From Anaerolineae bacterium (GTDB lineage Bacteria > Chloroflexota > Anaerolineae > B4-G1 > SLSP01), in the NCBI GenBank assembly GCA_026645815.1, contig JAPKMR010000018.1:1-64000 (forward strand): a stretch of 64,000 nt of DNA, written 5' to 3'. Below the pieces are notes generated by a model. That model saw nothing but the letters and a program-made list of their open reading frames with translations, did not search any database and had not been told where the DNA came from. This document shows, one piece after another, positions 1 through 9,920 of this stretch. The translations under genes were made by a program, and so were the position numbers. Position 1 is the stretch's first letter, and each line of letters starts with the position of its first letter.

Positions 1-73
1 GATCTTTTTCTTAGACTATTATCTTCTATTTTCCCCAGAAGTGAAATGCACCCGGTGACCTTGCCGCAATTCT

Positions 74-183
74 GCGCTATTTCAAAACGGGGGTGAAAAT
101 CTCGGGCGCCCCTACCGGGTGCAGGAGAAAATTGATTTTTGGCGACGGGGCAAAGCCCCGTCGCCAAAAATCAATCAAAGGAA
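74..183 (+). repeat. Dispersed hairpin repeat, copy 1 (left part, interrupted by IS66)
   Basis: This stretch matches copies near 43.6 kb (same strand) and 62.4 kb (opposite strand). Shared blocks are TTTCAAAACGGGGGTGAAAA, a small GC hairpin around GCGCCC-TAC-GGGTGC, and a large hairpin at 131-175 with a 21-bp perfect stem (ATTGATTTTTGGCGACGGGGC) and an AAA loop. The right part of the unit continues at 1684 after the insertion sequence. Just upstream, at about 35-54, a GTGAAATGCACCC block resembles the block that ends the unit near 1730, so an additional partial unit may begin before this one. No protein is encoded here. Confidence 0.8.
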
Positions 184-1683
184 GTAACTATACAGGTATC
201 GGACTTGTGGTATAACTGAGTCTTATGGACGAGCTGGCGCAGGAGAATCAGCGACTCAAGCAGGAAAACCAGGCGTTGCGCGAGGCCTTAGCCCAAATGC
301 AGCAGCAGTTGGCCGCGGTGCAACAGCAACTGGCGGACTTGCAGGCGCGCCTGGGTCAGAATAGCCGGAATTCCCATTGGCCGTCCAGTCGGGATAAGCC
401 GCGCAGCAAAGCCGTGACCCGCAGCCTGCGCCAAAAGAGTGAGCGCCAAGCTGGCGGTCAGACTGGGCACCCAGGGCGCACCTTGGAAATGAGTCCCACG
501 CCGCAACAAGTGGTCGTACATCGGCCGGAGACCTGTCCGCACTGTCAGGCCGTGTTTGCGGCGGAGCAAGCGGCCCAAGCCAGCACCAAGCGGCAAGTGT
601 TTGATCTTCCACCCATCGAACTGATCGTCACGGAACATCGCGTTGAGACCCTGGTCTGTCCGGAATGTGGCGCCTGGGTGAGTGGGGAATTCCCCACGGC
701 GGTCAGCCAGCCCACGCAGTATGGCCCCGGGATTCAACGCTTGGCGGTGTACTTGAAGACCGAGCAACTCGTGCCGTATGAACGCAGTCAGCAGTTCTTG
801 GCCGACGTGTGTGGCGTGCACCTCTCGCTAGGCACACTCGAGAACTTCGTGCGGCAGGCGGCGCAACGCTTGCGCCCGGTAGTGGCGCAGATCAAACAAG
901 CGCTTATCAGCAGCCCCGTAGTGCATTTTGATGAGAGTGGCTTCTACATTGAGGGGCAACGGCATTGGCTGCACAGTGCGGGGACCCCCACGCTAACCCA
1001 TTATGCGGCGCATCGGCGTCGTGGACGCCTTGCCACCGAAGCCCTGGGCGTGTTACCACAGTTCTACGGCACCGCCATACACGACTTCTTGGCAGTTTAT
1101 CTGGGCTATGAGCACTGCCAGCACGGTCTCTGCAATGCGCATCATTTGCGAGACCTCAACGGCGTGCTGGAAACCATGCCCCAAGCGTGGCAATGGCGCT
1201 TCAAAGTGCTGTTGCTAGGTGCCAAGCAGGCGGTAGCGCAAGCCAGCGCGGCGGGGTTGAGCGCGTTGCCCCCGCCGAAACTAGCGCAAATTGAGCGCTT
1301 GTATGCGCGGTTAGTGCAGGCAGCATTACAAGCCGAGGTCCCACCGGCAGGGGGTTGGCCCAAAGGCGCCCGTGGGCGAGTACGCAAATCCAAAGCCCGC
1401 AACCTGGCCGAACGCTTTGCCCAACAACAAGCGGCAGTGCTGGCGTTTGTCTACGATTTTAAGGTGCCTTTTGATAACAACTTAGCCGAACGCGATCTGC
1501 GCATGTTGAAGGTCCAGCAGAAAATCTCCGGCTGTTTTCGCAGTGCGCAGGGCGCTGACGACTTCTGTACCATCCGCAGTTATACTTCAACTCTCCGTAA
1601 GCAAGGCTTAAGCGTTTGGCAGGCTTTGGCTTCAGTCTTCACTGGCGAGTGTCTCTTGCCGCGCCTTACCCCTGTATAGTTAC
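184..1683 (+). mobile_element. IS66-family insertion sequence, intact, 1500 bp
   Basis: The ends are inverted repeats: GTAACTATACAGG at the left and its complement CCTGTATAGTTAC at the right. The GTAA terminus is typical of IS66 elements. The element is flanked on both sides by the identical 8-mer CAAAGGAA (176-183 and 1684-1691), the 8-bp target duplication expected for this family. It carries only the transposase gene and no accessory tnpA/tnpB, as in the short single-ORF IS66 subgroup. The duplications are perfect and the reading frame intact, so the insertion is probably recent. Confidence 0.95.
225..1679 (+). CDS. IS66-family transposase
   Basis: A 484-residue DDE transposase that catalyses movement of the surrounding element. 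Residues 1-57 form a leucine-zipper-like coiled coil rich in Q, L and E. A zinc-binding segment follows, with CPHC near residue 104 and CPEC near 145. The catalytic core shows the first Asp in VVHFDESGF, the second in TAIHDFLAVYLGYEHC, and the Glu in the C-terminal NNLAERDLRMLKVQQK. The ORF fills almost the whole element, starting 41 bp inside the left end and stopping 4 bp before the right end. No frameshift or internal stop is present, so it is likely functional. The identification is firm; the exact IS name cannot be assigned without a database. Confidence 0.95.
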   Translation: MDELAQENQRLKQENQALREALAQMQQQLAAVQQQLADLQARLGQNSRNSHWPSSRDKPRSKAVTRSLRQKSERQAGGQTGHPGRTLEMSPTPQQVVVHRPETCPHCQAVFAAEQAAQASTKRQVFDLPPIELIVTEHRVETLVCPECGAWVSGEFPTAVSQPTQYGPGIQRLAVYLKTEQLVPYERSQQFLADVCGVHLSLGTLENFVRQAAQRLRPVVAQIKQALISSPVVHFDESGFYIEGQRHWLHSAGTPTLTHYAAHRRRGRLATEALGVLPQFYGTAIHDFLAVYLGYEHCQHGLCNAHHLRDLNGVLETMPQAWQWRFKVLLLGAKQAVAQASAAGLSALPPPKLAQIERLYARLVQAALQAEVPPAGGWPKGARGRVRKSKARNLAERFAQQQAAVLAFVYDFKVPFDNNLAERDLRMLKVQQKISGCFRSAQGADDFCTIRSYTSTLRKQGLSVWQALASVFTGECLLPRLTPV

Positions 1684-1745
1684 CAAAGGAAAGGCATTTG
1701 TATGATAGCCGTCTTGCTTTTACCCCAAAGCTGAAATGCATTCAA
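1684..1745 (+). repeat. Right target duplication and right part of hairpin repeat copy 1
   Basis: The first eight bases (CAAAGGAA) duplicate 176-183. The following AGGCATTTGTATGATAGCC and CCCCAAAGCTGAAATGCA match the corresponding part of the copy at 43603-43697. Removing the IS66 element and one duplication restores one continuous repeat unit. Confidence 0.85.
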
Positions 1746-1811
1746 GACTTGGTTCTGGCTGTGTTGGTGATTACCATGTACCGTAAGGGTACACCCATAA
1801 GAAGCGGCACC

Positions 1812-1840
1812 TTGTCGCCTGCTGTTGTCTCGTGTATAAT
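1812..1840 (+). promoter_or_regulatory. Sigma70-like promoter for the MFS gene
   Basis: TTGTCG, a 17-bp spacer and a perfect TATAAT lie about 65-90 bp upstream of the transporter start. The predicted transcript start near 1847 would give a leader of about 60 nt. This is a pattern match only. Confidence 0.55.
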
Positions 1841-1904
1841 TCTAATGTGTCGCAAGATTCGGTTCCAACTCGCCACCTTCAATTATCTGAGATGAGGAGC
1901 ATTG

Positions 1905-3359
1905 ATGACGACTACCGAAATGCAATACCAACCGCGGATGACCCCGAACCAGCCTGATAAACTCAACATCAAAAGGACGATTTCCTTGTCCCTGGCTTTC
2001 ATGTCCGTGTTGGCCGGATTAGGCTACTACAACCTGGCTGTCCCCCTGTTATTAGGGGATGCGCAATATGGTTTGGTGCCTCAGGACATGCTGCTGTTCG
2101 GTGTTTTCGGCCAACAAACCGTTATCGGCGCGATACTCGTCCTCGACAATGTCTTGGCTCTGTTATTGCAGCCCTATTTTGCGGCACTCAGCGACCGCGC
2201 GAGAAGCAAGTTTGGGCGGCGTATGCCCTTCATCATCATAGGTGTTCTATCCGCCGCATTTTTCTTCACCATCACGCCCCTGTTCAAGGCGTTGCTGGGA
2301 CTTGTGGCCATACTCTTCTGTTTCAATGTGGCGATGGCCTTCTACCGGAGCGCGGCGCTTACACTGCTGGCGGATTACACGCCCGATGCGGTACGCTCCA
2401 AAGGTAGTGGTCTACAGCAATTGATCGCAAACGCGGGCGCGATTTTCGCCTTTTTGCTTCCCACACTAATCGGACTGCTCCGCCCTGGGATTCTGACTGT
2501 TGAGTCCAGATACCTTGGCTTTCCCATCACCGCCGTCGTGATGATACTCATCCTGGTGCTCTTGTTCAGAACCATCAAGGAAACTCCCACCGGAAATGGT
2601 TTCTTGAAAATTGGTGATACGCCTATCGAGATTGATCCGGTGGATTTCACGCATCGAGCCTCTGGCGACATCGCAGAGAAGAAAAAGCGGGATTGGGTTT
2701 ATTTTCGGAATGCACTATTCGGACACGACCGCAGTATGTTGTTCCTGATGATTTATACCTACTTCTCTTACACGGCTTTTGCTTCCATCGAGGCTTTCTT
2801 TACCATCTTTGCGAACAATTACCTTGGTATTGGCGACCAACAGGCGGGGCAACTGTTGCTGATTTATACGGCGTCCATGATTTTGTCCGCCTTTGCGTCT
2901 GGCATGCTTGGACAGAAATTGGGCCGTCGAAAAGCGCTTCGGCTAGGAACAACGGGCTTGATTGTAGTCATGTCCTTGTTGGCTTTTGTGGTTACCTTGA
3001 AACAGCCTCTTTGGATCGCGGTTCTGTTTGTGCCCGTTGGCTTCTTCTGGATGACGGTCATTGTCAACATCTTCCCGGTGCTGTGGAGTTTGTCTCCGCG
3101 CAGTGATGAAGGCACCTATACCGGTATTTACTACTCATTCAATCAGGCGGCCTATGTCTTCGGTCCGATTCTGATGGGCCTGGTGTTTGATGTCATTGGC
3201 AAGGGGATGGGTACTGATAGGTATTTGCTCATGTTCCCCTTTATTGTTTTCTGTGAGATTTGTGCGTTTGTTTTGCTTTACGGCGTCAAGGGTGGGGAGG
3301 CAAGGCTGAGCGAGGCAGAAATTAAAGCGCTGCGCGAGAGACTCGTCGAATCTGACTGA
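1905..3359 (+). CDS. MFS transporter, SLC45/GPH-like (probable sugar:cation symporter)
   Basis: A polytopic inner-membrane protein of about 484 residues with some 12 hydrophobic segments. The loop between helices 2 and 3 contains LSDRARSKFGRRMPFI, the D-R-x-x-x-x-G-R-R-x-P signature of sugar symporters in the SLC45 and GPH branches. A hydrophilic loop of about 50 residues, with KKKRDWVYFRN, separates the two halves. The ATG at 1905 is preferred because GAGGAG sits five bases before it; the ORF track begins one codon earlier at TTG. The gene stands alone and converges on the ABC importer operon, with a shared terminator between them. The substrate is unknown; proximity to a LacI-controlled importer suggests carbohydrate uptake. 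Confidence 0.85.
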   Translation: MTTTEMQYQPRMTPNQPDKLNIKRTISLSLAFMSVLAGLGYYNLAVPLLLGDAQYGLVPQDMLLFGVFGQQTVIGAILVLDNVLALLLQPYFAALSDRARSKFGRRMPFIIIGVLSAAFFFTITPLFKALLGLVAILFCFNVAMAFYRSAALTLLADYTPDAVRSKGSGLQQLIANAGAIFAFLLPTLIGLLRPGILTVESRYLGFPITAVVMILILVLLFRTIKETPTGNGFLKIGDTPIEIDPVDFTHRASGDIAEKKKRDWVYFRNALFGHDRSMLFLMIYTYFSYTAFASIEAFFTIFANNYLGIGDQQAGQLLLIYTASMILSAFASGMLGQKLGRRKALRLGTTGLIVVMSLLAFVVTLKQPLWIAVLFVPVGFFWMTVIVNIFPVLWSLSPRSDEGTYTGIYYSFNQAAYVFGPILMGLVFDVIGKGMGTDRYLLMFPFIVFCEICAFVLLYGVKGGEARLSEAEIKALRERLVESD

Positions 3360-3463
3360 ATGCGCCAAATTCCTGGTCGGGATGCTTGGATCCCCCCAGT
3401 TCGCCACCTGCGATGGTTGGGGGGTATGGCAAGGTCGCTCTGCTAGATCGGAAGTTTATTAAA

Positions 3464-3507
3464 AACGTGCGCGCTTCAATGCCACTGTGGCTTGAAGCGC
3501 GCACGTT
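3464..3507. terminator. Bidirectional hairpin between convergent genes
   Basis: AACGTGCGCGCTTCAA pairs perfectly with TTGAAGCGCGCACGTT, and the loop can itself pair (GCCAC/GTGGC). The A-run before it and the position between the convergent MFS and ABC ATPase genes suit termination in both directions. Confidence 0.7.
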
Positions 3508-3553
3508 GTAAGTGATTCTCTGTCGCTCTGACTAGAAAACCAGGTGACGTGCC

Positions 3554-4366
3554 CTATACAGTTGTGAGGTCCCACTCCTCGTAAATCTTGGGTACATCAT
3601 TGATCAGGCGCCGGGTGTAGGCTTCCTTGGGACGCAGAATGACTTCGTCGGCAGATCCGAATTCGACGATTTTCCCGTGTTCCATGATGTACACACTATC
3701 CGATACATAATAGGCCAGCCCGATATCGTGGGTGATGAAAATTAGCGTCATCCCAATTTCTTTGCGCAACTCCATCAGCATATCCAGGATGGTCGCGCGT
3801 GAGCAAGCATCAATCATGGAAGTTGGCTCATCCGCCAAGAGCACTTTGGGTTTCAACAGGAAGATGCGAGCAATCATCAGACGCTGCATCTGTCCCCCGG
3901 ATAGCTCGAAGGGGTACTTGTTGGTCAATTCCTCAAACTTCAGGTTGACAAAACCGCAAGCCTCGGTCATTAGTTCGACTTTCTTGTCTTGCGGCAGCCC
4001 ACGCCCGCCGCGCATGTGAATGCAATCGAGCAACACAGCATCAATCTTGTTGAAAATGTTGTAAGAGGAGAATGGGTCTTGGAAAATCGCCTGAGTATTT
4101 TTCCAATACTCCTTCCTCTTCTTCTGCGAACTTATATCTCGCACTTGTCCCTGAAAGGCAATTTCACCCTCCGTGGGGTTGATCAATCCCAATAGCATTT
4201 TCGCTAAGGTTGTCTTGCCGCTACCCGACTCGCCTACGATGGAGACAATCTCGCCTTCATAGAAATTGAAATTCACATGATCAACGGCTAAGGTTCTTTG
4301 GCGGCCAAAGCCAAAGATCTTGGTCAATCCCTTCCCGCTTAGGCATACTTGTTTTTCATCAGCCAT
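3554..4366 (-). CDS. Peptide/oligosaccharide ABC importer ATPase, OppF/DppF-like
   Basis: The second ATPase of an Opp/Dpp-class importer, hydrolysing ATP at the cytoplasmic face. Motifs in its 270 residues are Walker [10 protein letters not shown] (about 48-56), Q-loop [10 protein letters not shown], signature LSGGQMQR, Walker [13 protein letters not shown] and switch histidine ITHD. It is the last gene of the operon and its start overlaps the end of the OppD-like gene by 8 bp, implying translational coupling. It lacks the long C-terminal oligopeptide-transporter extension that its partner carries. The family assignment is firm; the transported substrate is not shown by the sequence. Confidence 0.93.
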   Translation of the reverse strand: MADEKQVCLSGKGLTKIFGFGRQRTLAVDHVNFNFYEGEIVSIVGESGSGKTTLAKMLLGLINPTEGEIAFQGQVRDISSQKKRKEYWKNTQAIFQDPFSSYNIFNKIDAVLLDCIHMRGGRGLPQDKKVELMTEACGFVNLKFEELTNKYPFELSGGQMQRLMIARIFLLKPKVLLADEPTSMIDACSRATILDMLMELRKEIGMTLIFITHDIGLAYYVSDSVYIMEHGKIVEFGSADEVILRPKEAYTRRLINDVPKIYEEWDLTTV

Positions 4367-5366
4367 TTTGATACGCCTCTCTCAGTTCTGCTTCCGAGAA
4401 GATACACCGGTAAGTGCGCCCATTATCCAACTCCTTAAAGCCCACCGAGGTTACCTTGCATAGCGGTTGCACATACTTGCAGCGCTCGGCAAAGCGGCAT
4501 CCAGATGGCGGCTTTTTGAGATTGGGCGGCACTCCAGGAATCGCCGTGAGTTTTACGTCGCGCACACCCTCTTCGGGCACAATGATTGAACCCATCAGCC
4601 CTTTGGAGTAGGGGTGGAGAGGATCGAACACAATCTCTCTGGCGGTACCTTTCTCCACAATCTGCCCGGCATACATGACCATGATATCGTCTGTGACGTT
4701 ATAGAGCAGGGGTAGCTCGTGCGTGATGAAGATCAGTGAGCCAATCAACCCGTCCTCCATCAACCGCATCAGCATTTTGATGACCATCTTCTGCGAGGTC
4801 ACATCCAGCGCCGAGGAAGGCTCGTCGGCAATCAGCACTTTGGGGGAAAGCAAGACTGCGATGGCAATCACCGTGCGTTGTTTCATGCCGCCGGAGAGTT
4901 CAACGGGATATTTGTGTAGGACGCTCTCCGGCAATCCGACGGTCTCGAACAGAATTCTGGCACGCTCGTAGATGGCTTTTTTATCGGCGCCCAGATCGTG
5001 AACTCTGATGACATCCTCGATGAAATTGATGACCTTTTGGGTGGGGTTGAGAGCATTCATCGCGGCTTGGGGAATGTAGGCAATCTCTCTGCCTAAGATC
5101 ATCTTCCGTACGTCGTCTGGATCCATCCCTGTGATATTGCGACCATCCACGATGATATCGCCGCTGATATAGTGCAGGGGGGGGAAGTAATAGCCCATCA
5201 GGCTCAGCGCCAGCGTGGATTTACCGCAACCGGATTCGCCGGCGATGCCCAGGGCTTTTCCTTCTTCAACCTGCAAGGAGACGTGGTCAACCGCGTAGAC
5301 GTTTTCCTGGAAGCGGGTGACATACTTGGTGGTTAACTGTCTGACGTCTAATAGTATTTTTCCCAT
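4359..5366 (-). CDS. Peptide/oligosaccharide ABC importer ATPase, OppD/DppD-like
   Basis: A 335-residue ATPase with Walker [10 protein letters not shown] (about 43-51), signature LSGGMKQR, Walker [13 protein letters not shown] and ITHE. The C-terminal oligo_HPY region contains [11 protein letters not shown] and a cysteine-bearing segment [15 protein letters not shown], a hallmark of OppD/DppD-type subunits. It starts 5 bp after the permease C stop and overlaps the OppF-like gene by 8 bp. It should pair with that protein to power the two permeases upstream in the operon. Confidence 0.94.
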   Translation of the reverse strand: MGKILLDVRQLTTKYVTRFQENVYAVDHVSLQVEEGKALGIAGESGCGKSTLALSLMGYYFPPLHYISGDIIVDGRNITGMDPDDVRKMILGREIAYIPQAAMNALNPTQKVINFIEDVIRVHDLGADKKAIYERARILFETVGLPESVLHKYPVELSGGMKQRTVIAIAVLLSPKVLIADEPSSALDVTSQKMVIKMLMRLMEDGLIGSLIFITHELPLLYNVTDDIMVMYAGQIVEKGTAREIVFDPLHPYSKGLMGSIIVPEEGVRDVKLTAIPGVPPNLKKPPSGCRFAERCKYVQPLCKVTSVGFKELDNGRTYRCIFSEAELREAYQNG

Positions 5367-5371
5367 GTTAA

Positions 5372-6622
5372 TCAGTCCCTCAGGGCAGGATTAAATACCT
5401 GGTCGAGACCTGTGTTCATCAAGTTCATCGAGAAGGTAATTAACGCGATGGTGATCAGCACAGGGAGGTACGCCCACCATTTCCCCAGAACGTGCGCCTG
5501 ATAAATCATGGCCCAGTTCATCATCAATCCCAGAGTGGGTACATCGGTCGTTCTGGGACCCAGACCCAGAATAGACAGTCCAGCTTCCGCCAAAATACCG
5601 GAGGAGATTTGCAGGATCATCGCCATGACGACGTAGGAAGCGATGTAAGGGAGAATGTCGTTGAGGATGATGTGGACGAGAGAGTGCCCGGAAAGTTTCG
5701 ATAGATTGACGTGGTCACGATTCCGCAGCGAGATCACCTGGGCGCGCACCGCGCGGGTGGTCCACACCCAAGAGGTGAATCCAATCACCACCGCAACAGT
5801 TGTGGCTCCGCGGCGTTCCTGCCCAATGCTGAACGAGATCAGGATCAGCAGCACAAAACCGGGAATGACCGTGAACAGATTGGTGACGAACATGATGAAA
5901 TCATCCACCCAACCGCCGACGTAACCTGCCAGCAATCCCAGGGTGAGTCCGACGAGGGTGGCAATGAGACCGGCGATAAAACCAATCTGCAGTGACACGC
6001 GGGTGGCTGTTACCAGCTGAGTCAGGACATCTCTGCCAAAGTTGTCGGTCCCTAACGGCAAAACCCGCACATTTGCCACCTGGGTGACATTCACGAACTC
6101 GGATTGCCCGACATTCCCCTTTTCCTCAAGCGCACCCGTATCGGCGTTTTTGGCGGCAATGATGGCTCCCTCAGTTGCCAAAAGCCCCTCGAGCGATGTG
6201 TTGAGCCGAATGTAGTAATTACGTTTGGCATTGGTCATCCCTGCTATCTGAATCTTGGGGTCAAAGTGAGTCTCCCACAAACCCAATAGCTGTGCTGTGT
6301 CTTCCGTGTCAATAACGTCGTCCGGAATTCCGACGGCTATCAGCCATTCCTTCATCGCCTGACGGTCTTCAGGAGTGAGCCTGCTGGCAATGCGCTTGGC
6401 GTCAGCGTCCTCCAGAAGTAGCGTATATTTGGGGGCGTTCATGCTATCGTAAACATTTACGTAGATTCCAGGTTTGAAGAAGGTGCCCTGCGCGATGATG
6501 GCCAGGGGCGAATCGGTGATGATGAGCGGGTAGATGATTACGATCAACATAAGCGCCACAAAAATGGCGAAACCAATGATAAACTTACCTGAATGGAAAA
6601 CTTGCCGAAGTGTATGTTTCAT
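5372..6622 (-). CDS. ABC importer permease, OppC/DppC-like with large extracytoplasmic insertion
   Basis: Inner-membrane permease of the importer, 416 residues against roughly 280-310 for typical OppC/DppC. Helix 1 lies at about 15-38, followed by some 160 hydrophilic residues before the family motif [16 protein letters not shown]. Normally only a few dozen residues occupy this region, so about 120 residues are extra. The rest has five hydrophobic segments and the coupling region around [15 protein letters not shown], where an EAA-type loop is expected. The insertion faces the outside and could contact the binding protein. It is co-transcribed with the other importer genes, 26 bp after the OppB-like gene. 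Confidence 0.92.
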   Translation of the reverse strand: MKHTLRQVFHSGKFIIGFAIFVALMLIVIIYPLIITDSPLAIIAQGTFFKPGIYVNVYDSMNAPKYTLLLEDADAKRIASRLTPEDRQAMKEWLIAVGIPDDVIDTEDTAQLLGLWETHFDPKIQIAGMTNAKRNYYIRLNTSLEGLLATEGAIIAAKNADTGALEEKGNVGQSEFVNVTQVANVRVLPLGTDNFGRDVLTQLVTATRVSLQIGFIAGLIATLVGLTLGLLAGYVGGWVDDFIMFVTNLFTVIPGFVLLILISFSIGQERRGATTVAVVIGFTSWVWTTRAVRAQVISLRNRDHVNLSKLSGHSLVHIILNDILPYIASYVVMAMILQISSGILAEAGLSILGLGPRTTDVPTLGLMMNWAMIYQAHVLGKWWAYLPVLITIALITFSMNLMNTGLDQVFNPALRD

Positions 6623-6648
6623 GCTGATATCTTCCTTTACCTAGCCGG

Positions 6649-7653
6649 TTAATCAGCCTGCGCCGCTTTGATGCGCGGGTCAATGATGCCGTAAAGGATT
6701 TCGATGGTGAAATTGGCGAGCAACACCATTAGCGTGATCAGCAACGTAGATGCTGAGATCAGCGGATAATCCTGTCCCATGACACCGTTGAGGAGTGTGT
6801 AACCCAGCCCCGGATAACTGAAAACAATCTCCGTGATCAGGGCGCCGCCGAACATAGTGCCAATAGATAGCGCCAAACCGGTGATTTGCGGGAGCATGGC
6901 GTTTCTAAATACATAGCCGATGATCTTGCGATCCTTGATCCCCATGAATCGGGCAAACTTCACATAATCCGCGTTTAGCTCGTAAATCGCCATTGAGCGC
7001 ATGCCGATGGCTTGACCGCCGATGGCAATGACCACGATAGACCAGAAGGGGAGTTGATAGTGGATAATCACGGATTTGATGAAGTTCCAACTAAACGAGG
7101 GGATCAAGTCAAATCCATAGCCGCCTGAGGTGGGGAACCATTCTAGGGCAACGCCAAAAATAACCATGAAGATGACGGCCATGCCGTATGCCGGGAAATT
7201 GCTGGCAAAAATACTGAGAGGCATGAGCACTTTGTCGAAGCCTCCCTTGAGGTATGCAGCTAACGCGCCTAAAACATTCCCAATGATCCAACCAACGATG
7301 ATGGCGGGGAATTGCAGGCCAATGGTCCATAAAATAGAGGATCTGAGTGTGTCAGCCACAGTTCGGGGATATTGACTAAATGAAAAACCAAAGTCGCCCC
7401 GCAATACATTGCCGATATAGATGAAGAATTGTTCATATATGGGTTTATTGGTCCCGAACAATTCTGAGTATTGCTGATAGATTGCCTGGACCCCGCTCGC
7501 GTCGCTCATGCCTTGTGCTAATCTGGCCACGATAGCAGCTACAGGGTCTCCTGGCATCAAGCGGGGTAAGGTAAAATTCAGGACAAATGCGAAGACAAAT
7601 GTGATGGCGAACCAGCCTAGTTTTTTTAGGAAATATTTCCGATATGCTTTCAC
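6649..7653 (-). CDS. ABC importer permease, OppB/DppB-like
   Basis: A 334-residue inner-membrane permease with six predicted helices. It shows the family pattern [10 protein letters not shown] after helix 1 and the cytoplasmic coupling loop [27 protein letters not shown]. The start is GTG, preceded by AGGAGG, the best ribosome site in the operon. It lies downstream of the binding-protein gene after a 211-bp gap holding a strong hairpin, which probably tunes permease expression below that of the binding protein. Confidence 0.94.
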   Translation of the reverse strand: MKAYRKYFLKKLGWFAITFVFAFVLNFTLPRLMPGDPVAAIVARLAQGMSDASGVQAIYQQYSELFGTNKPIYEQFFIYIGNVLRGDFGFSFSQYPRTVADTLRSSILWTIGLQFPAIIVGWIIGNVLGALAAYLKGGFDKVLMPLSIFASNFPAYGMAVIFMVIFGVALEWFPTSGGYGFDLIPSFSWNFIKSVIIHYQLPFWSIVVIAIGGQAIGMRSMAIYELNADYVKFARFMGIKDRKIIGYVFRNAMLPQITGLALSIGTMFGGALITEIVFSYPGLGYTLLNGVMGQDYPLISASTLLITLMVLLANFTIEILYGIIDPRIKAAQAD

Positions 7654-7795
7654 CGCAGCCCCTCCTGGTGAAGTGAATCAACAGCCATGTTCCGGGATAA
7701 GTATCTGTCTGGAAATGCCTTCGGAACTCGAGGGCTTGAGCTCGATATGCGTGTGAAGTGGTGATGGGTGGCGTCTTAGAATGGCTCTGCTAAAG

Positions 7796-7832
7796 GGATT
7801 TTGTGTGCGGGCTAAGCCCGCACACAAAATCC
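7796..7832. terminator. Strong hairpin between binding protein and permease genes
   Basis: GGATTTTGTGTGCGGGCT, one unpaired A, then the perfect complement: an 18-bp stem with almost no loop. It lies within the operon, 33 bp beyond the binding-protein stop. Such a hairpin can protect the upstream mRNA 3' end or attenuate transcription. Its layout (AT-rich outer stem, GC-rich apex) is shared with other intergenic hairpins in this window. Confidence 0.6.
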
Positions 7833-7864
7833 TGGTTTCACGCTGCTCAGGTTCGAACTACAGC

Positions 7865-9772
7865 TTACGGATTAACGAGCGTGATGTTGTACAGACAAGC
7901 GATACCCCAACCATCCGTGCAGTCGAGCGGCGGGACGGGCGGGTTGCTGCCGTCATCCTGGTTCGGGAAGTTGGTCCAGACCGTCTCGTTCACGGTGTGG
8001 AACGACTGTGGGCGGTACATGAGCGTGAAGGAGGGGATGTCGGTCAAGTAAATCTCGACCAGCTCGGTGTACATTTCCTTCAGTTTGGCTTCATCGGTCT
8101 CGCCAGGGATAGCGACGATCAGCTCATCCACGCGGGGGTTGGCATACTGACCCCAGTTGCCGCTCCAGTTGCTGGCCTGGCCAACCCACTCGGAGCTGAG
8201 CAAGTTGCGGATGCGTCCCCAGGGCATGGTGGGTCCAGCGCCGGCGCTCCACATCATGAAGATGTCGTAGCCTTCGGGTAGCGGGGCATCTGACTTGGTG
8301 ACGACCGTCTGGTACACGGACCATTCGGGGTAGTTGGTGGTGATGTCAACGCCGATCTTCTTGCCGGCGGCGGCCACAACCTCGATCGCGGCTTGCCAGT
8401 CAGACCAACCGTTGGGGCAGGTGGCAATGTAGCTGAGCTTCTGGCCATTGTACTCGCGCCAACCGTCGCCATCGCTATCCACGATGCCGGCCTCGTCCAA
8501 GAGCGCGTTGGCGCCCGCGATGTCATTTCCGGCCCACTGCAAGTCCTTGACGGCCTCTTGATCGTAGAGGGCTTGCTCACCGGGGGTGGGGTTCATGAGC
8601 GAGCGCGGAACCTGATCGAAGGTGGCGGATTGGTTGGTCATAGCGTTGGCAATGATGGTGGGGTAGTCAACCGCCATGGCAATGGCTTTGCGCACTGCAA
8701 TCTGATCCAAACCGTAGGAGTTGAGGTTGTAGAAGGCGGTCGGCAGGCTGGCGCCGATACCATAGGGCGCCTCGGGCAGGTAGGTGGAGATGGGGAGGCC
8801 GTAGCTTTCCCACAGCAGATTGACGTTGGAGTTGAACTGCTGGCTGACGTCAACCTCACCCTTAGCCAGCGCCACGGAACCAGCGGCATTATCCTTGTAG
8901 ATGATGTGCGCCAGGTACTTGGGTGCGGGCAGCTTGCCCCACATGCTGGCATCCTGTCCCCAGTAGTTGTCGTCCCGAATGAGGACAACTTTCGTGTCAT
9001 CGCTGAAGAACTTGGTGTAAGGGCCGGAGTAGGCGACATCCTCTGCGGGGTCTGCCTGCAACGCGGTGGCATCACCACCGGAGCGTTCTTCCAGCTTCTG
9101 GGTCCAGGCCTTCTGTGCAACGTAGTTGCTGCTCACGTAGGCGGCAACAGCCAGGGGGTTGAGCGCCTTCCCGTTCTCGCCTAACACGGCTTTGACCACG
9201 ACCGTCTGAGCGTCTTGGGCAACGATGTCCTGAATGTAGGGAGTGTTGCCGGCGCCGGTGCCCGTGTTGTATTTGACGTGGGTAGCCCAGGTGTAGGCGA
9301 CGTCTTCAGCGGTTACGGGGGTGCCATCGTTCCACTTGGCAGCGGGCTTGATCTTGAACGTAATCTCGGTCATGTCGGCGTTCCAAGCCCAGGGACCATC
9401 TGCCAGCAGCGGGTACATTTGCCCGTCGAGCATGTTGTACAGATACGGGGTCTCGAACATCGGGACGCGGGCATTATCCCCAGCAGAGATTGCCATGGCG
9501 TTGTTATTGCCGCTACCATAAGGATTCCAGCCAACAACGGTGCCCCACTGCTGACCATTGAAGTACAAGGTTTCGTTGCGGGGCAAAGCGCCTTCTTCAG
9601 GCTCAGGGGTAACAAAAACCTGTACCTCTTTGGTAACTTCGACGGTTTTGATGACTTCTTGAGTGACCACAACGGTCTTCTCGATGACCTCGGGTGTCGC
9701 GGTCGGGCCGCACGCCGAAAGCAGCATGGTGAGAACCAGCAAGGCGTTTAAGACTATTACATAGCGTTTCAT
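7865..9772 (-). CDS. ABC importer substrate-binding lipoprotein (SBP_bac_5 family)
   Basis: Extracytoplasmic solute-binding protein of the importer, about 635 residues. The N-terminus is a lipoprotein signal with lipobox LLSAC (Cys about 21). A linker rich in T, V, E and K follows ([20 protein letters not shown]), a style common in Chloroflexota binding proteins. The folded domain shows the cluster 5 pattern, such as [26 protein letters not shown] and a [11 protein letters not shown] segment. [11 protein letters not shown] is typical of peptide and oligosaccharide binders. ATG 9772 is chosen; a TTG two codons upstream (9778) is closer to the AGGAAGGAG site and cannot be excluded. The ligand could be peptides or sugars, and the LacI neighbour favours sugars. 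Confidence 0.93.
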   Translation of the reverse strand: MKRYVIVLNALLVLTMLLSACGPTATPEVIEKTVVVTQEVIKTVEVTKEVQVFVTPEPEEGALPRNETLYFNGQQWGTVVGWNPYGSGNNNAMAISAGDNARVPMFETPYLYNMLDGQMYPLLADGPWAWNADMTEITFKIKPAAKWNDGTPVTAEDVAYTWATHVKYNTGTGAGNTPYIQDIVAQDAQTVVVKAVLGENGKALNPLAVAAYVSSNYVAQKAWTQKLEERSGGDATALQADPAEDVAYSGPYTKFFSDDTKVVLIRDDNYWGQDASMWGKLPAPKYLAHIIYKDNAAGSVALAKGEVDVSQQFNSNVNLLWESYGLPISTYLPEAPYGIGASLPTAFYNLNSYGLDQIAVRKAIAMAVDYPTIIANAMTNQSATFDQVPRSLMNPTPGEQALYDQEAVKDLQWAGNDIAGANALLDEAGIVDSDGDGWREYNGQKLSYIATCPNGWSDWQAAIEVVAAAGKKIGVDITTNYPEWSVYQTVVTKSDAPLPEGYDIFMMWSAGAGPTMPWGRIRNLLSSEWVGQASNWSGNWGQYANPRVDELIVAIPGETDEAKLKEMYTELVEIYLTDIPSFTLMYRPQSFHTVNETVWTNFPNQDDGSNPPVPPLDCTDGWGIACLYNITLVNP

Positions 9773-9837
9773 GTCCAAATGTCTCCTTCCTTTTGATTGT
9801 GTGAGGAAAAATTTACGGCTTAGATCCGGTTAAGAAA

Positions 9838-9866
9838 AGCATAGCATGAAATCTGTGAACTGGCAA
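9838..9866 (-). promoter_or_regulatory. Promoter of the ABC importer operon
   Basis: On the minus strand, TTGCCA (9866-9861), a 17-bp spacer and TATGCT (9843-9838) form a good sigma70-type promoter about 65 bp upstream of the binding-protein start. The spacer boundary carries GTGAAC, a hexamer also found in the palindrome ahead of the lacI-type gene, so the regulator may bind over this promoter. Confidence 0.55.
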
Positions 9867-9920
9867 CCTCCTTTCATGTATGAACACATTTGTGTGGCAG
9901 TTCGTAATCGTTTTTTCTAC

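Noticed and set aside
1698-1895. A 65-residue ORF between the IS element and the MFS gene.
   Set aside because: It starts in the dispersed repeat and spans the MFS promoter; no coding features.
8393-9184. A 263-residue plus-strand ORF opposite the binding-protein gene.
   Set aside because: The sense strand encodes a clear SBP_bac_5 protein; the opposite frame has shadow-type composition.
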